Assembly: GCF_011772445.1 (NCBI RefSeq)
Contig: NZ_WVZN01000009.1
Coordinates: 62,001-126,000, forward strand
From: Hydrogenophaga sp.
GTDB taxonomy: Bacteria; Pseudomonadota; Gammaproteobacteria; Burkholderiales; Burkholderiaceae_C
Direction of reading: 5' to 3'
DNA: 64,000 bases
Shown: positions 1 to 8,801 of the stretch, in pieces
Numbering within the stretch: position 1 is the first letter of the stretch
Layout of the letters: every line of letters starts with the position of its first letter
The notes under the pieces: generated by a model
Told to the model about the DNA's origin: nothing
Seen by the model: the letters and a program-made list of their open reading frames with translations, nothing else
Databases searched by the model: none
Position numbers and translations under genes: made by a program

Positions 1-2
1 CG

Positions 3-1007
3 GACATCGACGGTCTGTACCGGGCGGTCGACACCGAATACCAGCGCCTGCCCGGTCTGCACGCGGCCTTGTGTTCGCTGCTCGGCGACGCGCGTGAGCG
101 TGGCGACATCGAGTCCTGCCGCCAGATCCTGATGCCGCGCTTCATCGACGACGAATGCGGTCGGCCCTTCGACACGCGCCAGCGTCTGCGCGATGACTTC
201 CAGGCGGCACTCGCCCAATTCGAGCAGTGCCTGCAGATCGTGTCGTCATCGTGCGCAGCGCTCGACAGTGCGTCGCGCCAGGACATCGCCTTGTGGCAGG
301 ACGAGTTGCGCTTCTTCATCGCTGTGCGACAGGCCGCGCGACGCGACGCGCAACAGGGTCTGGCGCCCGCCCCGCAGGAGCGGCGGTACCGCCCGCTGCT
401 GGACGAGCACGTGGCGGGCCTGGCCGTGCGCGAGCCCGAGGCGGTGTACGAGGTGGTGCCGATGGAACCGCCCGAGCGCTGGAACGACGACAAGGCACGC
501 AACGAAGCCGACCTGGTCCGCACGCGGCTGAAGAAGGCCATCGAAGTCGACCTGGGCGAAGACCCCTACGCGCAACGCATGTTCTCCGACCTGCTGAAGC
601 AGACCATCGCCGACGCCCAGGCCCGCTTCGACCGCCCGATCGAGCAGTACCTGATGCTGCGGAGATTCGAGGAGCGCGTGGCCGGACGTGTGGTGGACGG
701 CATACCCGAGGCCCTGGCGCAGCGGCCGCACGCCCGCGCGTACCACGGCATCTGCCGCCTGGTGATGGGCGACGATGCCTTCGCCCGCACACCGCCCGAC
801 ACCTGGGTGCAACAGGCCCTGGCCATCGACGCCGCGGTGAATCAGGCCCTGGTCGAACACTCGCTCAACCCGCAAAACTGCGACGCGGCGATCCGGCAGG
901 CGCTGCTGCCGGGCTTGTTTGCCTTGATGGGCCTGGAGAAGGCGCGCGAGGCGGTGGAGCGCGTGGTGCAAGTCACGCGCGTCGGCCGGGACCGCGGCGC
1001 GCGGTGA
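3..1007 (+). CDS. hsdR: Type I restriction endonuclease subunit R (HsdR), C-terminal part
   Basis: The reading frame is already open at base 3 with no start in the window, so this is the 3' end of a longer gene. The translated part (about 334 residues) resembles the helical C-terminal region of HsdR motor subunits of type I restriction-modification enzymes: a segment around PRFIDDECGRPFD, a block with PLLDEHVAGLAVREPEAVYEV, the charged stretch WNDDKARNEADLVRTRLKK, and a terminal SLNPQNCDAAIRQALLPGLFALMGL. In the family this region follows the nuclease and DEAD-box translocase domains and contacts the methyltransferase core. Nothing downstream is hsdM or hsdS, so those partners would have to lie to the left. 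The frame ends in a normal stop and looks intact as far as seen. Recognition is from residue pattern only. Confidence 0.7.
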   Translation, partial: DIDGLYRAVDTEYQRLPGLHAALCSLLGDARERGDIESCRQILMPRFIDDECGRPFDTRQRLRDDFQAALAQFEQCLQIVSSSCAALDSASRQDIALWQDELRFFIAVRQAARRDAQQGLAPAPQERRYRPLLDEHVAGLAVREPEAVYEVVPMEPPERWNDDKARNEADLVRTRLKKAIEVDLGEDPYAQRMFSDLLKQTIADAQARFDRPIEQYLMLRRFEERVAGRVVDGIPEALAQRPHARAYHGICRLVMGDDAFARTPPDTWVQQALAIDAAVNQALVEHSLNPQNCDAAIRQALLPGLFALMGLEKAREAVERVVQVTRVGRDRGAR

Positions 1008-1042
1008 GCGGCAAGGGCGTTCGCCGAACGCTCGTCGCGGCC

Positions 1043-1444
1043 TCACATCGCGATCTCGCCCCCCGCCGCCAGATCCTCATGCAGGCACAGGAAATTCCCC
1101 TCCGGGTCCTTGAACCACGCCGCCTTCTCCGCGCCCAGCACGCACACGTGGTCGACCGTCTTGAAGTCGGGGAAGTCGTAGTCCTCGAACACCACGCCGG
1201 TGCGCTTCAGGCTGTCGATGGCCGCCGCGATGTCCGCCACCTGGAAGCTGATGGCCGTGTGCTCGGCCTTCGTGCCCTCGGGCTTCGGAAACAGCGCCAG
1301 CGTGCTGCCGCCCACGCGGTAGACGAACTTGCCGTCCGGTCGCAAGCCGCCGGGCACCAGGCCCAGGCGCTTCTCGTAGAACTCACGCGCCCGCGCCATG
1401 TCGATGACCGGGAGCATGGTGGTAACCGCCGCATTGGCCAACAT
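1043..1444 (-). CDS. VOC family (glyoxalase/bleomycin resistance-like) protein
   Basis: 133-residue single-domain vicinal-oxygen-chelate protein. It begins MLANAAVTTMLPVIDMARAR and carries the family's N-terminal pattern of a beta strand followed by a helix ending in FYEKRLGL, and a C-terminal DPEGNFLCLHE strand containing the usual metal-ligand-type acidic residue. The open frame extends further upstream, but the ATG at 1442-1444 has a good AGGAG Shine-Dalgarno 7 bases before it and starts exactly where the domain begins. Such proteins include glyoxalases, dioxygenases and drug-binding proteins; the substrate cannot be told. It is divergent from the acetyltransferase gene to the right with about 100 bp between them. 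Confidence 0.75.
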   Translation of the reverse strand: MLANAAVTTMLPVIDMARAREFYEKRLGLVPGGLRPDGKFVYRVGGSTLALFPKPEGTKAEHTAISFQVADIAAAIDSLKRTGVVFEDYDFPDFKTVDHVCVLGAEKAAWFKDPEGNFLCLHEDLAAGGEIAM

Positions 1445-1547
1445 ACGCACTCCTTTCGCCGGGTTCAGGGGCGCTGCGCCGCAGGAGCCGCCGGGCTCGT
1501 GGAGCCAGCACGCCAGCATAGGCCTGTCGACGCGGACAATCCAGCCC

Positions 1548-2051
1548 ATGCAACTGCGCCCCGAACGCCCCGCCGACGCCCCCGCCATCGCCTCGCTCAT
1601 CGCCCAGGCCTTCGACGGCCACCCCCACAGCGGCGGCACCGAGCCCGCCATCGTGCGCGAGCTGCGCGCGGCGGGCGCGCTCACCATCTCGCTGGTGGCG
1701 GTGGATGAGACTGGCAACATCGTCGGCCACATCGCGTTCTCGCCCGTAACCATTGCCGGGCGCGCAGGGCGCTGGTACGGCCTGGGCCCGATCTCGGTGC
1801 TGCCGGCGCTGCAGCGCGCGGGCATCGGCAGCCGCCTGATGACCGACGGCCTGGCCCGCCTGAAGGCCCTGGGCGCCGAGGGCTGCGTGGTGCTGGGCGA
1901 GCCCGCCTACTACGGGCGTTGGGGCTTCGCGGTGCACGAAGGCCTGGTCTACCCCGGCGTGCCGCCCGAGTACTTCATGGCCCTGGCCTTCGCGGGCGGG
2001 GTGCCGCGCGGCGAGGTGGCGTACCACGCGGCGTTCGCGGCACAGGCTTGA
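1548..2051 (+). CDS. GNAT family N-acetyltransferase
   Basis: 167 residues forming one GNAT fold. Visible landmarks are VGHIAFSPV (strand 4), the [20 protein letters not shown] stretch that matches the acetyl-CoA pyrophosphate-binding motif (Q/R-x-x-G-x-G/A), and [11 protein letters not shown] followed by [10 protein letters not shown], a C-terminal pattern typical of the YhbS-like branch of predicted acetyltransferases. The start at 1548 gives the domain its natural N-terminus ([22 protein letters not shown]). The acceptor substrate is unknown. It ends about 30 bp before the first operator of the fic gene. Confidence 0.8.
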   Translation: MQLRPERPADAPAIASLIAQAFDGHPHSGGTEPAIVRELRAAGALTISLVAVDETGNIVGHIAFSPVTIAGRAGRWYGLGPISVLPALQRAGIGSRLMTDGLARLKALGAEGCVVLGEPAYYGRWGFAVHEGLVYPGVPPEYFMALAFAGGVPRGEVAYHAAFAAQA

Positions 2052-2083
2052 ACGGCCGGCGCACGCATGCCTGGGCGGCGTTC

Positions 2084-2110
2084 GACGACATATCCCAGGA
2101 ACATGTCGTC
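2084..2110. promoter_or_regulatory. Distal operator upstream of the fic gene
   Basis: A 27-bp inverted repeat with perfect arms GACGACAT and ATGTCGTC around an 11-bp centre that ends in GGAAC. The same architecture recurs 70 bp downstream (2154-2180), sharing the right half GGAACATGTCGTCAAA exactly. Two matched palindromes in front of one gene imply a dimeric DNA-binding regulator; which protein binds is not known. Confidence 0.6.
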
Positions 2111-2137
2111 AAATCAACGAAACAGCGACACATTTTC

Positions 2138-2166
2138 TTGACCTGTTCTCGCCGACGACCTATTCT
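2138..2166 (+). promoter_or_regulatory. Sigma-70-type promoter of fic, predicted leaderless transcript
   Basis: TTGACC at 2138-2143 and TATTCT at 2161-2166 are separated by exactly 17 bp. Transcription would begin about 7 bases after the -10 element, at or next to A2173, which is the first base of the fic ATG. No Shine-Dalgarno precedes that ATG, which fits a leaderless message. Confidence 0.55.
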
Positions 2167-2180
2167 GGGAACATGTCGTC
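2154..2180. promoter_or_regulatory. Proximal operator overlapping the fic -10 element and start codon
   Basis: 27-bp inverted repeat, arms GACGACCT and ATGTCGTC, same 11-bp spacing as the distal copy at 2084-2110. It covers the -10 hexamer, the predicted transcription start and the fic ATG, so a bound protein would block initiation. A further right half (GAACATGTC, 2196-2204) lies 27 bp on without its left partner. Confidence 0.6.
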
Positions 2181-3318
2181 AAAACCTCGATTTGAGAACA
2201 TGTCAGGCCCTTCAGCCGCCTGGCGGGCCGATCAGCCCTACAACCAACTCCCCTTGCTGCCCCCGGGATCCGACCTGGAAAGCAAGCCGGTGCTGCGCGC
2301 CTGCATCACCGCCCGCGCCGCCTTGGCCGAGTTGAAGCAGGCCGCCGAGCTGATCCCGAACCAGCGCATGCTCATCAACACGATCCCGCTGCTGGAGGCG
2401 AAAGACAGTTCGGAAATCGAGAACATCGTCACCACCACCGACCAGCTGTTCCAGCACGTGCAGGGGGACGGGCCGACCGACCACGCCACGAAGGAGGCAC
2501 TGCGCTACCGCACCGCCTTGCACCAAGGCTTCCAGTCGCTCAAGGACAAACCGCTGTGCACGGCCACCGCGGTGACGATCTGCCGCACGCTGAAGGGGGC
2601 GGACATGGATATCCGCCGCACCCCGGGCACGCAACTGGTCAACGACCGCAGCGGAGAGGTGATTTACACGCCGCCGCAAGGCGAGGCACTGTTGCGCGAG
2701 CTGCTGGCCAACTGGGAACGTTTCCTGCACAACGAGAGCACGCTCGATCCTCTGATCCGCATGGCCGTAGGCCACTACCAGTTCGAGGCGATACACCCCT
2801 TCGTCGATGGCAATGGTCGCACGGGGCGTGTCATCAACATCCTGTACCTCATACAGGAGCGGTTGTTGACCCTGCCCATCCTGTACCTGAGCCGGCACAT
2901 CATTGCGCACAAGGCCGACTACTACCGCCTGCTGCTGGATGTGACGCGCGACCAGGCATGGGAGGACTGGCTGCTGTTCATGCTGCGCGCCGTGGAGGAA
3001 ACCGCCCGATGGACCACCGACAAGATCGCCGCGATCCGGGCGCTGGCCGAGCACACCACCGAGTACGTGCGCGATGCATTGCCGCGCATCTATAGCCGTG
3101 AACTGGTGGACGTGGTCTTCGAGCAACCGTACTGCCGCATCGGCAACCTCGTGGACAAGGGCATCGGTCAGCGCCAGGCCGCCTCGCGCTACCTGAAGGA
3201 CCTGGTGGACGTCGGCGTGTTGCGTGAGATGCCGGTCGGCCGCGAGAAGCTCTTCATCCACCCCAAGCTCATGCAACTGCTGACGCGCGACAGCAACCGC
3301 GTCGAGCCGTACGCCTGA
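2173..3318 (+). CDS. Fic family protein (AMP-transferase fold) with C-terminal winged helix
   Basis: 381 residues. The Fic signature [12 protein letters not shown] is at residues 208-219, with the catalytic His at 208; Fic enzymes usually transfer AMP from ATP to Ser/Thr/Tyr of target proteins. The target-docking flap lies near GEVIYTPP (161-168). An N-terminal inhibitory helix of the class II type is visible as SSEIEN at 79-84, matching [S/T]-x3-E-[G/N], so activity is probably self-restrained. Residues after about 290 look like a winged helix ([31 protein letters not shown]), suggesting DNA binding. The ATG at 2173 is placed on the predicted transcription start; an internal ATG at 2200 is the alternative. 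The gene ends 1 bp before the convergent rpiR-type gene. Target unknown. Confidence 0.88.
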   Translation: MSSKPRFENMSGPSAAWRADQPYNQLPLLPPGSDLESKPVLRACITARAALAELKQAAELIPNQRMLINTIPLLEAKDSSEIENIVTTTDQLFQHVQGDGPTDHATKEALRYRTALHQGFQSLKDKPLCTATAVTICRTLKGADMDIRRTPGTQLVNDRSGEVIYTPPQGEALLRELLANWERFLHNESTLDPLIRMAVGHYQFEAIHPFVDGNGRTGRVINILYLIQERLLTLPILYLSRHIIAHKADYYRLLLDVTRDQAWEDWLLFMLRAVEETARWTTDKIAAIRALAEHTTEYVRDALPRIYSRELVDVVFEQPYCRIGNLVDKGIGQRQAASRYLKDLVDVGVLREMPVGREKLFIHPKLMQLLTRDSNRVEPYA

Positions 3319-4239
3319 TCACCCCGTCTCGATCCCCAGCTCCGCGATGAACCCCTCGCGCCGCGCCAGCGCCTGCAGGGCCTTGTCGCCCAGCTCGCGC
3401 GCCACCAGGTTGATCAGGCCCTCGCAGAACACCACGTAAGCGCCGATGCTGTTGCTGATGAAGCTGCTGTCGTGCGGGATGAAGAAGGCGTGCCGCGCGG
3501 GCGGCGCCAGGGGCGAGGCGCGGGTGTCGGTGATGGCGATGACGTGCACGCCGGCATCGGCGGCGGCGCGCGCCACGTCGGCCACCATGCGCGTGTAGGG
3601 CGCCACGCTGCTGACGATGAGCGCGTCGCCGCGCGACATCTGGGCCAGGCTTTCGGCCACGCCCAGGCCGGGGCCATCGGCCAGCGAAACCTCGGCGCGC
3701 AGCATGCCCAGGCCATAGGTGAGGAAGCTGGCGATGGAGTGCATCTGCCGCAGGCCCAGCACGCGCACGTGGGGCGCGCGCGCCAGCAGCCGCGCGGCCT
3801 TGGCGAGTTCGGCCTCGTCGAGCTGGCCGAGGAAGGCGTCCACGTTGCGGATGGACTCCTGCGCGAGCTTGGCGACCACGCCGCGCGCGGTGCGCGGGCT
3901 CTCGGCCGAGGCGTCTTCGAGCAGGCGGTGGGCCTGCTGGGTGTAGAAGTGCGCCCCGCCCTGCATGGCGTGCTCGCGGAACACGGCCTGGAAGTCGGCG
4001 AAGCCGGCGAAGCCCAGGCGCGTGGCCAGGCGCGTGAGCGTGGAGGGGTTGACGCCCATGCGGTCACCCAGCTCGGTGATGGTGCTGAGCGCCACGTCCT
4101 TGGGTTGCTCGACGAGGCGCGCGAGCACGGCGAGCGCCTTGCCGCCGAGCGAGACGCTGGCGTCGCCTCGGTTGATGGCGACCACCAGGGCCCGCAGTTC
4201 GTCCACGGTGCGGGCCACGGGCGGTGCGGGTCTGGGCAT
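3319..4239 (-). CDS. MurR/RpiR family transcriptional regulator
   Basis: 306 residues. An N-terminal HTH_6 domain (about residues 15-90) contains LSTITELGDRMGVNPSTLTRLATRLGFAGFADFQ, the characteristic RpiR helix-turn-helix followed by the F-x-x-F segment. The C-terminal half (about 125-270) is an SIS sugar-isomerase-like domain with RVLGLRQMHSIASFLTYGL and DALIVSSVAPYTRMVADVARAAADAGVHVIAITD. In this family the SIS domain binds a phosphosugar or other effector. The gene is the last of the five-gene leftward operon (binding protein, permease, ATPase, C45 protein, regulator), 32 bp after its predecessor, so it most likely senses the imported compound or its breakdown product and controls the operon. 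Confidence 0.88.
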   Translation of the reverse strand: MPRPAPPVARTVDELRALVVAINRGDASVSLGGKALAVLARLVEQPKDVALSTITELGDRMGVNPSTLTRLATRLGFAGFADFQAVFREHAMQGGAHFYTQQAHRLLEDASAESPRTARGVVAKLAQESIRNVDAFLGQLDEAELAKAARLLARAPHVRVLGLRQMHSIASFLTYGLGMLRAEVSLADGPGLGVAESLAQMSRGDALIVSSVAPYTRMVADVARAAADAGVHVIAITDTRASPLAPPARHAFFIPHDSSFISNSIGAYVVFCEGLINLVARELGDKALQALARREGFIAELGIETG

Positions 4240-4271
4240 GGGAGCGAGGCGAAAAGCGGTGGACGGGGGGG

Positions 4272-5306
4272 CTACAGGCGGAGGGCGTCGCGCATCCTAA
4301 ACGAGCTTTCGCGGCGCCCGCCCGTGTGCACCACCCAGTCCACATGCGCGGTGCCGGGTTCGAAGCAGGCCGTCGCCATGGTGTTCTCGTGGTCGCTGTC
4401 GTCGGCGCGGTCGCGGTAGATGGGGTAGCGCGCATTGCCCTGATCGAACAGGACGTCCAGCGGGTCGATGGCCTCGCCCTCGCGCTGGCGCAGCAGCTCG
4501 TCGCCGCGCAATTGCCGGTGGCCCGACGAGCCGGTGACGATCTGCGGCCGGTTCGACATGGCCGCGTGCACCATGTGGTTGGCGTGCACGGCGGGCCGCT
4601 CCACCGTCTGCACCGAGAGCACGGCGTCGCTGAACTCCACGCTGGTGATGCAGGGCAGGCCGGCCTGCGCGAGCGTGAGGTGAAAGCCACCCGCGCGCGG
4701 CATGGCGCCCAACCGGTCCAGCGCAGCGTCCACGCCGGGGGCGTCGAGCAGGGCGCGCGTGACCACCATGCGCGGCAGGCCCAGGCCCACTTCCAGGGTG
4801 CGCAGGTTGTTCACGGTCATCACCAGGCCCGTGGCCGTGGCGGCGAAGGTGTGGCCGGGCAGCGAGCCGGGGTAGACGAAGGAGGCGAAGCGGCCACCAC
4901 CCCGGACCGAGACGCTGGCCATGGCGCAGTGGCCGAGGAAGGCCGGGTCGCCGTCTTCGTTGTGGGCCACCACGGGCGTAGCGTCGGGTGTGGCGGCGGG
5001 CAACTGCACGGTGGTGCAGCCATCGGGCGCCATGGCCCACAGGTCGCCGCGGCAGTTCCAGAGGAACACGTCTTCGGCGGGCAGGTCCAGGCCGGCGGCC
5101 AGACCCTGCAGTTCCTGCCAGATGGCCGGCTGGCGCGCGCGCACCAGCTCGGCCATCGCGGCCACTGAGGCGTGGCCCCGCCAGCGCATCACCTTGGCCC
5201 AGGCGGGCGAGCTGGCCGCGTAACGTTGCAGGGCGGCCGCGCCGAAGCGGCCCAGGGCCTGGCCCACCTCGAACGGGGAGCCTTCGAGTTGCAGATAGGC
5301 GAGCAT
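4272..5306 (-). CDS. C45 family autoproteolytic acyltransferase/hydrolase
   Basis: 344 residues of the Ntn-hydrolase family that includes penicillin acyl-CoA:6-APA acyltransferase (C45). The expected self-cleavage site, APDG followed by CTTVQLP, puts the N-terminal nucleophile at Cys97; downstream are the family features VVAHNEDGDPAF and the closing DNEHTMATACFEP-like segment (HENTMATACFEPGTAHVDW). Members hydrolyse or form amide bonds on small acylated amines. Here it lies 8 bp after the ABC ATPase gene and before the RpiR regulator, so it may process an N-acylated or peptide-like amino acid brought in by the transporter. No signal peptide is visible, which places it in the cytoplasm. Confidence 0.8.
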   Translation of the reverse strand: MLAYLQLEGSPFEVGQALGRFGAAALQRYAASSPAWAKVMRWRGHASVAAMAELVRARQPAIWQELQGLAAGLDLPAEDVFLWNCRGDLWAMAPDGCTTVQLPAATPDATPVVAHNEDGDPAFLGHCAMASVSVRGGGRFASFVYPGSLPGHTFAATATGLVMTVNNLRTLEVGLGLPRMVVTRALLDAPGVDAALDRLGAMPRAGGFHLTLAQAGLPCITSVEFSDAVLSVQTVERPAVHANHMVHAAMSNRPQIVTGSSGHRQLRGDELLRQREGEAIDPLDVLFDQGNARYPIYRDRADDSDHENTMATACFEPGTAHVDWVVHTGGRRESSFRMRDALRL

Positions 5307-5314
5307 GCGGTGCG

Positions 5315-6043
5315 CTATTCGACGTGCTGCAGGAACTCGCGCAGCCGGGGATTGGTGGGGCGGTCGATGAGTTCGCCGGGCGGGCCGTCCACGGCGATGT
5401 GGCCGTGCTCCATGAAGATGAGCCGCGTGCCGACCTTGCGCGCGAAGGCGATCTCGTGCGTCACCACGATCATGGTCATGCCCTCTTCAGCCAGGGCCTG
5501 CATCACGCGCAGCACCTCCTGGCGCAGCTCGGGGTCCAGCGCGGACGTGGGCTCGTCGAACAGCATGAGCTTGGGCTTGACGGCCAGGGCGCGCGCGATG
5601 GCCACACGCTGCTGCTGGCCGCCGGAGAGTTCGCTCGGAAAGTGGTGCTCGCGCTCGGCCAGACCCACCTTCTTCAGCAGCGCCCGCGCTTCCTGCTCGG
5701 CCTGCGCGCGCGGCGTGCCGCGCACCTGGCGCGGGCCAAAGGCCACGTTCTGCAGCGCGGTCATCTGCGGGAACAGGTTGAACTGCTGGAAGACCATGCC
5801 GGCCTCCTGCCGGATCTCGCGCACGGTGGACGCGCCGCCGCGCACGCTGCGGCCGTCGACGACGAGGTCGCCGCCGTCGATGGTTTCCAGCGCGTTGATG
5901 CAACGCAGCAGGGTGGACTTGCCCGAGCCCGAGGGGCCGATGAGCACCACGACCTCACCCTGGCCGATGCGCAGGTCGACACCATCGAGCACCACCGTCT
6001 GACCGAAGCGCTTGCTGACCTTCTGGAACTCGACCATGTTCAT
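5315..6043 (-). CDS. Polar amino acid ABC transporter ATP-binding protein
   Basis: 242 residues. Walker [11 protein letters not shown]-loop [15 protein letters not shown] signature LSGGQQQR, Walker [13 protein letters not shown] and H-loop VVTHE are all present in the order and sequence style of GlnQ/HisP-type ATPases. The start ATG overlaps the stop of the permease gene by 4 bp (6040-6043), indicating translational coupling. It would energise uptake by the neighbouring permease and periplasmic binding protein. Confidence 0.95.
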   Translation of the reverse strand: MNMVEFQKVSKRFGQTVVLDGVDLRIGQGEVVVLIGPSGSGKSTLLRCINALETIDGGDLVVDGRSVRGGASTVREIRQEAGMVFQQFNLFPQMTALQNVAFGPRQVRGTPRAQAEQEARALLKKVGLAEREHHFPSELSGGQQQRVAIARALAVKPKLMLFDEPTSALDPELRQEVLRVMQALAEEGMTMIVVTHEIAFARKVGTRLIFMEHGHIAVDGPPGELIDRPTNPRLREFLQHVE

Positions 6044-6696
6044 AGGATGCGCATCCGTTTTTCCACCGTGCGCAGGGCAAAGGTGAGCGCGCCGATCAGG
6101 CAGAGGTAGATCAGCGCCACGGCGCTCCAGATCTCCACTGCGCGGAAGTTGGCGGCCATGATTTCCTGGCCCTGGCGCGTGAGCTCACCCACGCCGATGA
6201 CGATGAACAGCGAGGTGTCCTTCAGGCTGACGATGAACTGGTTGCCCAGCGGCGGCGTCATGCGCCGGAAGGCCACCGGGCCGATGACGAAGGCCAGCAC
6301 GCGCCACAGCGGCATGCCCAGCGCCAGGCCCGCCTCGCGCAGGCCCTTGGGCACCGAGAGGAAGGCGCCGCGCACGATCTCGGCGATGTAGGCGCCCGAG
6401 TTGACGACGATGGAGACGATGGCCGCCGTGAGCGGGTCCACGCGGATGTCGGCGATGACGGGCAGGGCGAAGTAGATGAACATGACCTGGACCACGATGG
6501 GTGTGCCGCGGACCAGTTCGATGTAGAGAAAGCCCAGCGTGTCGAGCAGGCGGTTGCCGTAGGCCCGCATGAGGCCGAAGACCAGCCCCACCACGGTGCC
6601 GCCCAGCAGGCCCACCACGGTGATGAGCACCGTGAGCTTGGCGCCCTGCAGCAGGGCGGGGATGGCCTTGACGATGACCGAGACGTCGAAATCCAT
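6040..6696 (-). CDS. Amino acid ABC transporter permease (HisM/GlnP type)
   Basis: 218 residues, hydrophobic with about five membrane helices. It contains the inner-membrane permease EAA loop in the form [46 protein letters not shown], typical of the HisM/GlnP branch, and the N-terminal [15 protein letters not shown] helix. Only one permease gene is present, so a homodimer is likely. It lies 25 bp after the binding-protein gene and overlaps the ATPase gene. Confidence 0.95.
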   Translation of the reverse strand: MDFDVSVIVKAIPALLQGAKLTVLITVVGLLGGTVVGLVFGLMRAYGNRLLDTLGFLYIELVRGTPIVVQVMFIYFALPVIADIRVDPLTAAIVSIVVNSGAYIAEIVRGAFLSVPKGLREAGLALGMPLWRVLAFVIGPVAFRRMTPPLGNQFIVSLKDTSLFIVIGVGELTRQGQEIMAANFRAVEIWSAVALIYLCLIGALTFALRTVEKRMRIL

Positions 6697-6721
6697 GGCG
6701 GGGGGCGCGCGCGTCCGGCGT

Positions 6722-7477
6722 TCAGGGCTTGGGCGGTTCGGTGCCGAACCACTTCTTGTAGATGGCGTTGTAGCGGCCGTCGGCCTTGATCTTCGCCAGT
6801 GCGGTGTTCACCTTGGGCACCAGCGCGCTGCCCTTGGGGAACCCGATGCCGTACTGGTGCGCCATCATCTGCGTGCCCACCACCTTCACCTTGCCCTTGC
6901 CCGCCGTGTTGGCGAAGTACAGGACGTTGGGCGTGTCGTGCATGGCCGCGTCCACGCGGCCCGTCATGAGCTCGAGGTAGGCGTTGTCGACGTTGGGGAA
7001 CTGGCGCAGCTCGGTGCCCTGGAAGTTGGCCTTGGCGTAGTCGGCAGCCGAGGTGCCGGTCTTGATGGCGAGCTGTTTGCCCTTGAGGTCGGCCGCGCCA
7101 TTGATCTTGCTGCTGGCCGGCACCAGCAGCATGAAGCCGCTGTCGTAATAGCCGTCTGAGAAGTCGATGACCTTCTTGCGTTCGTCCTTGATGGTGATGC
7201 CGGCGAGCGCCACGTCCACGTTCTTCGTCTGCAGCGCCGGAAGGATGCCGTTGAAGTCCATGGGCTGCAGGCGGTAGCTCAGGCCCAGTTCCTTGGCGAT
7301 GGCGTCCCACAGGTCGATGTCGAAACCCACGTACTTGTCGCCTTCCTTGAACTCGAAGGGCACGAAGGCGGTGTCGGTGGCCACCACGAGCGGCTGGGAC
7401 TGCGCGATGGCGGCGCTGCCGCCCAGGGCCGCGCACAGGGCGGCGGCCATCAACAGGACTCGGCGAAGGGTGTTCAT
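6722..7477 (-). CDS. Periplasmic amino acid-binding protein of the ABC transporter
   Basis: 251 residues, family 3 solute-binding protein. A signal peptide ([26 protein letters not shown]) precedes the mature domain, which shows [36 protein letters not shown] and the family's [23 protein letters not shown] block. The start is set at 7477, behind GAGGATC; the longer open frame would bury the signal peptide. It is the first gene of the operon and probably the most highly expressed. Substrate class (polar or glutamine-like amino acid) is inferred from family only. Confidence 0.93.
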   Translation of the reverse strand: MNTLRRVLLMAAALCAALGGSAAIAQSQPLVVATDTAFVPFEFKEGDKYVGFDIDLWDAIAKELGLSYRLQPMDFNGILPALQTKNVDVALAGITIKDERKKVIDFSDGYYDSGFMLLVPASSKINGAADLKGKQLAIKTGTSAADYAKANFQGTELRQFPNVDNAYLELMTGRVDAAMHDTPNVLYFANTAGKGKVKVVGTQMMAHQYGIGFPKGSALVPKVNTALAKIKADGRYNAIYKKWFGTEPPKP

Positions 7478-7543
7478 GCGGTGATCCTCGTGAAAGGTGG
7501 AACGCGCATCAAAGTGGGGTTCTCGATGCACCAAGTCGATGCA

Positions 7544-7576
7544 CTTGAAATTTGCAAGATCATCGATGTCGCAAAT
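7544..7576. promoter_or_regulatory. Candidate operator region of the amino acid ABC/C45/RpiR operon
   Basis: In the 170-bp gap upstream of the binding-protein gene two overlapping dyads stand out: a near-palindrome CTTGAAATTTGCAAG (7544-7558) and arms ATTTGC/GCAAAT (7550-7555 and 7571-7576, 15 bp apart). A direct repeat TCGATGCAC (7523-7531 and 7536-7544) lies just beside them. The stretch is more AT-rich than its surroundings. RpiR-type regulators bind short inverted repeats at such positions; the link to the operon's own regulator is inference. Confidence 0.35.
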
Positions 7577-7646
7577 CTAATTGCATTGCCGGATGAATGC
7601 AAGCGCCGCGTGCAAGGGCACGCGGCGCGAGACGGGTTCGGAGGGG

Positions 7647-8228
7647 CTAGAGCGCGCGCGCCTGCACCGCGCCAGCCGAGCGCACGAAGAGGCCCGCACC
7701 CAGGTGGTGGATGGTCTGCAGCTCGGTGTTGTCTTCGTCGAACAGCCAGTGCCCGTTGGCGAAGATGCGCGGATCGGCCGCGGCGGCCACCACCTCGGCG
7801 AAACAGGTGTCGTAGGCGTCTTCGGTGTGGCGCTCGGGGATCAGGCGGCATTCGAGCCAGGCCGCGCAGCCCTGTTCGATCAGGGGCATGCCGAGCACCG
7901 GGCCCTGCACGGCCTGGATACCGTAGCGCTCGAACTTGTCGCCACCGCGCCCGCTGTGCTGACCCACGCTGTAGGTGAGGTCGGCCAGCGCCAGGCCCGG
8001 CAGGCACAGGCCGAAGCCGCCGCTGGCCCGGGCCAGTTCGCGCGTGAAGGTGGTCTTGTCGATCACCACCGCGACGCGGGGCGGCGTGAACTCCACCGGC
8101 ATGGACCAGGCCGCCGCCATGACGTTGCGCCGCCCGCCGTGCGCGCTGGTCACGAGCACGGTGGGGCCGTGGTTGATGAGGCGGCTGGCGTGCTCGAGCC
8201 GCACGGGCTCGAAGCGGCTGGCGCTCAT
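7647..8228 (-). CDS. Flavin reductase family protein (FMN-binding split barrel)
   Basis: 193 residues. The flavin-reductase/flavoredoxin pattern is visible: [36 protein letters not shown] near the N-terminus, [16 protein letters not shown], and a conserved [15 protein letters not shown] segment. Such proteins bind FMN and either reduce it with NAD(P)H or use it for reduction. The ATG overlaps the stop of the preceding VOC gene by 4 bp, so the two are co-translated. Physiological substrate unknown. Confidence 0.82.
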   Translation of the reverse strand: MSASRFEPVRLEHASRLINHGPTVLVTSAHGGRRNVMAAAWSMPVEFTPPRVAVVIDKTTFTRELARASGGFGLCLPGLALADLTYSVGQHSGRGGDKFERYGIQAVQGPVLGMPLIEQGCAAWLECRLIPERHTEDAYDTCFAEVVAAAADPRIFANGHWLFDEDNTELQTIHHLGAGLFVRSAGAVQARAL

Positions 8229-8701
8229 TTGGCGAAGAGCTTGTTGATGTCGCCGAAGGCCTTCACCTCGATGGCGTTGCCGGAGGGATCGAGGAAGAAC
8301 ATGGTGGCCTGCTCGCCGGGCTGGCCCTTGAAGCGGATGTAGGGCTCGATGACGAATGTCGTGCCAAGCGCCTTGAGCCGCTCGGCCATGGCCTCCCAGT
8401 CGGCCAGGGGCAGCACGATGCCGAAGTGGCGCACCGGCACGCCGTGGCCGTCCACCGCGTTCACGGCCGCGCCGCCGCAGGCCTCGGGCGCGAGGTGGGC
8501 CACGATCTGGTGGCCGTAGAAATTGAAGTCGATCCACTCGGGCGAGCTGCGGCCTTCGGGGCAGCCGAGGGTCTCGCCGTAAAAGCGGCGCGCCGCGTCC
8601 AGGTCGTGCACGGGGAAGGCCAGGTGGAAGGGCGACAGGGGCGCGGGGTTGGTGCTGGGCGCGCGCATGGTGGGGGCGGGAGCGATGGTGGCGTTGCTCA
8701 T
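8225..8701 (-). CDS. VOC family protein, possible ring-cleavage dioxygenase relative
   Basis: 158 residues with one vicinal-oxygen-chelate domain starting about residue 22: [22 protein letters not shown], then [15 protein letters not shown] in the middle and [15 protein letters not shown] at the end, giving His, His and Glu ligand candidates. The extreme N-terminus (residues 1-21) is low-complexity Ala/Pro and the start codon is uncertain because no clear Shine-Dalgarno precedes it. It is first in a two-gene unit with the flavin reductase and divergent from the lysR-type gene, which likely controls it. Confidence 0.78.
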   Translation of the reverse strand: MSNATIAPAPTMRAPSTNPAPLSPFHLAFPVHDLDAARRFYGETLGCPEGRSSPEWIDFNFYGHQIVAHLAPEACGGAAVNAVDGHGVPVRHFGIVLPLADWEAMAERLKALGTTFVIEPYIRFKGQPGEQATMFFLDPSGNAIEVKAFGDINKLFAK

Positions 8702-8801
8702 GGGAGGTGCTCGTGGGTGGAATCAGAACGCCGATGCTAGGCCCTGCCAAGCCAAAAGAAAATCAATCATTTTTTGGGCCGGGCACAAGTATCCTTTGTG
8801 C

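Noticed and set aside
6258..7436. 392-codon minus-strand frame spanning the permease and binding-protein genes
   Set aside because: It is a shifted frame of two well-recognised transporter genes and shows no protein-like pattern.
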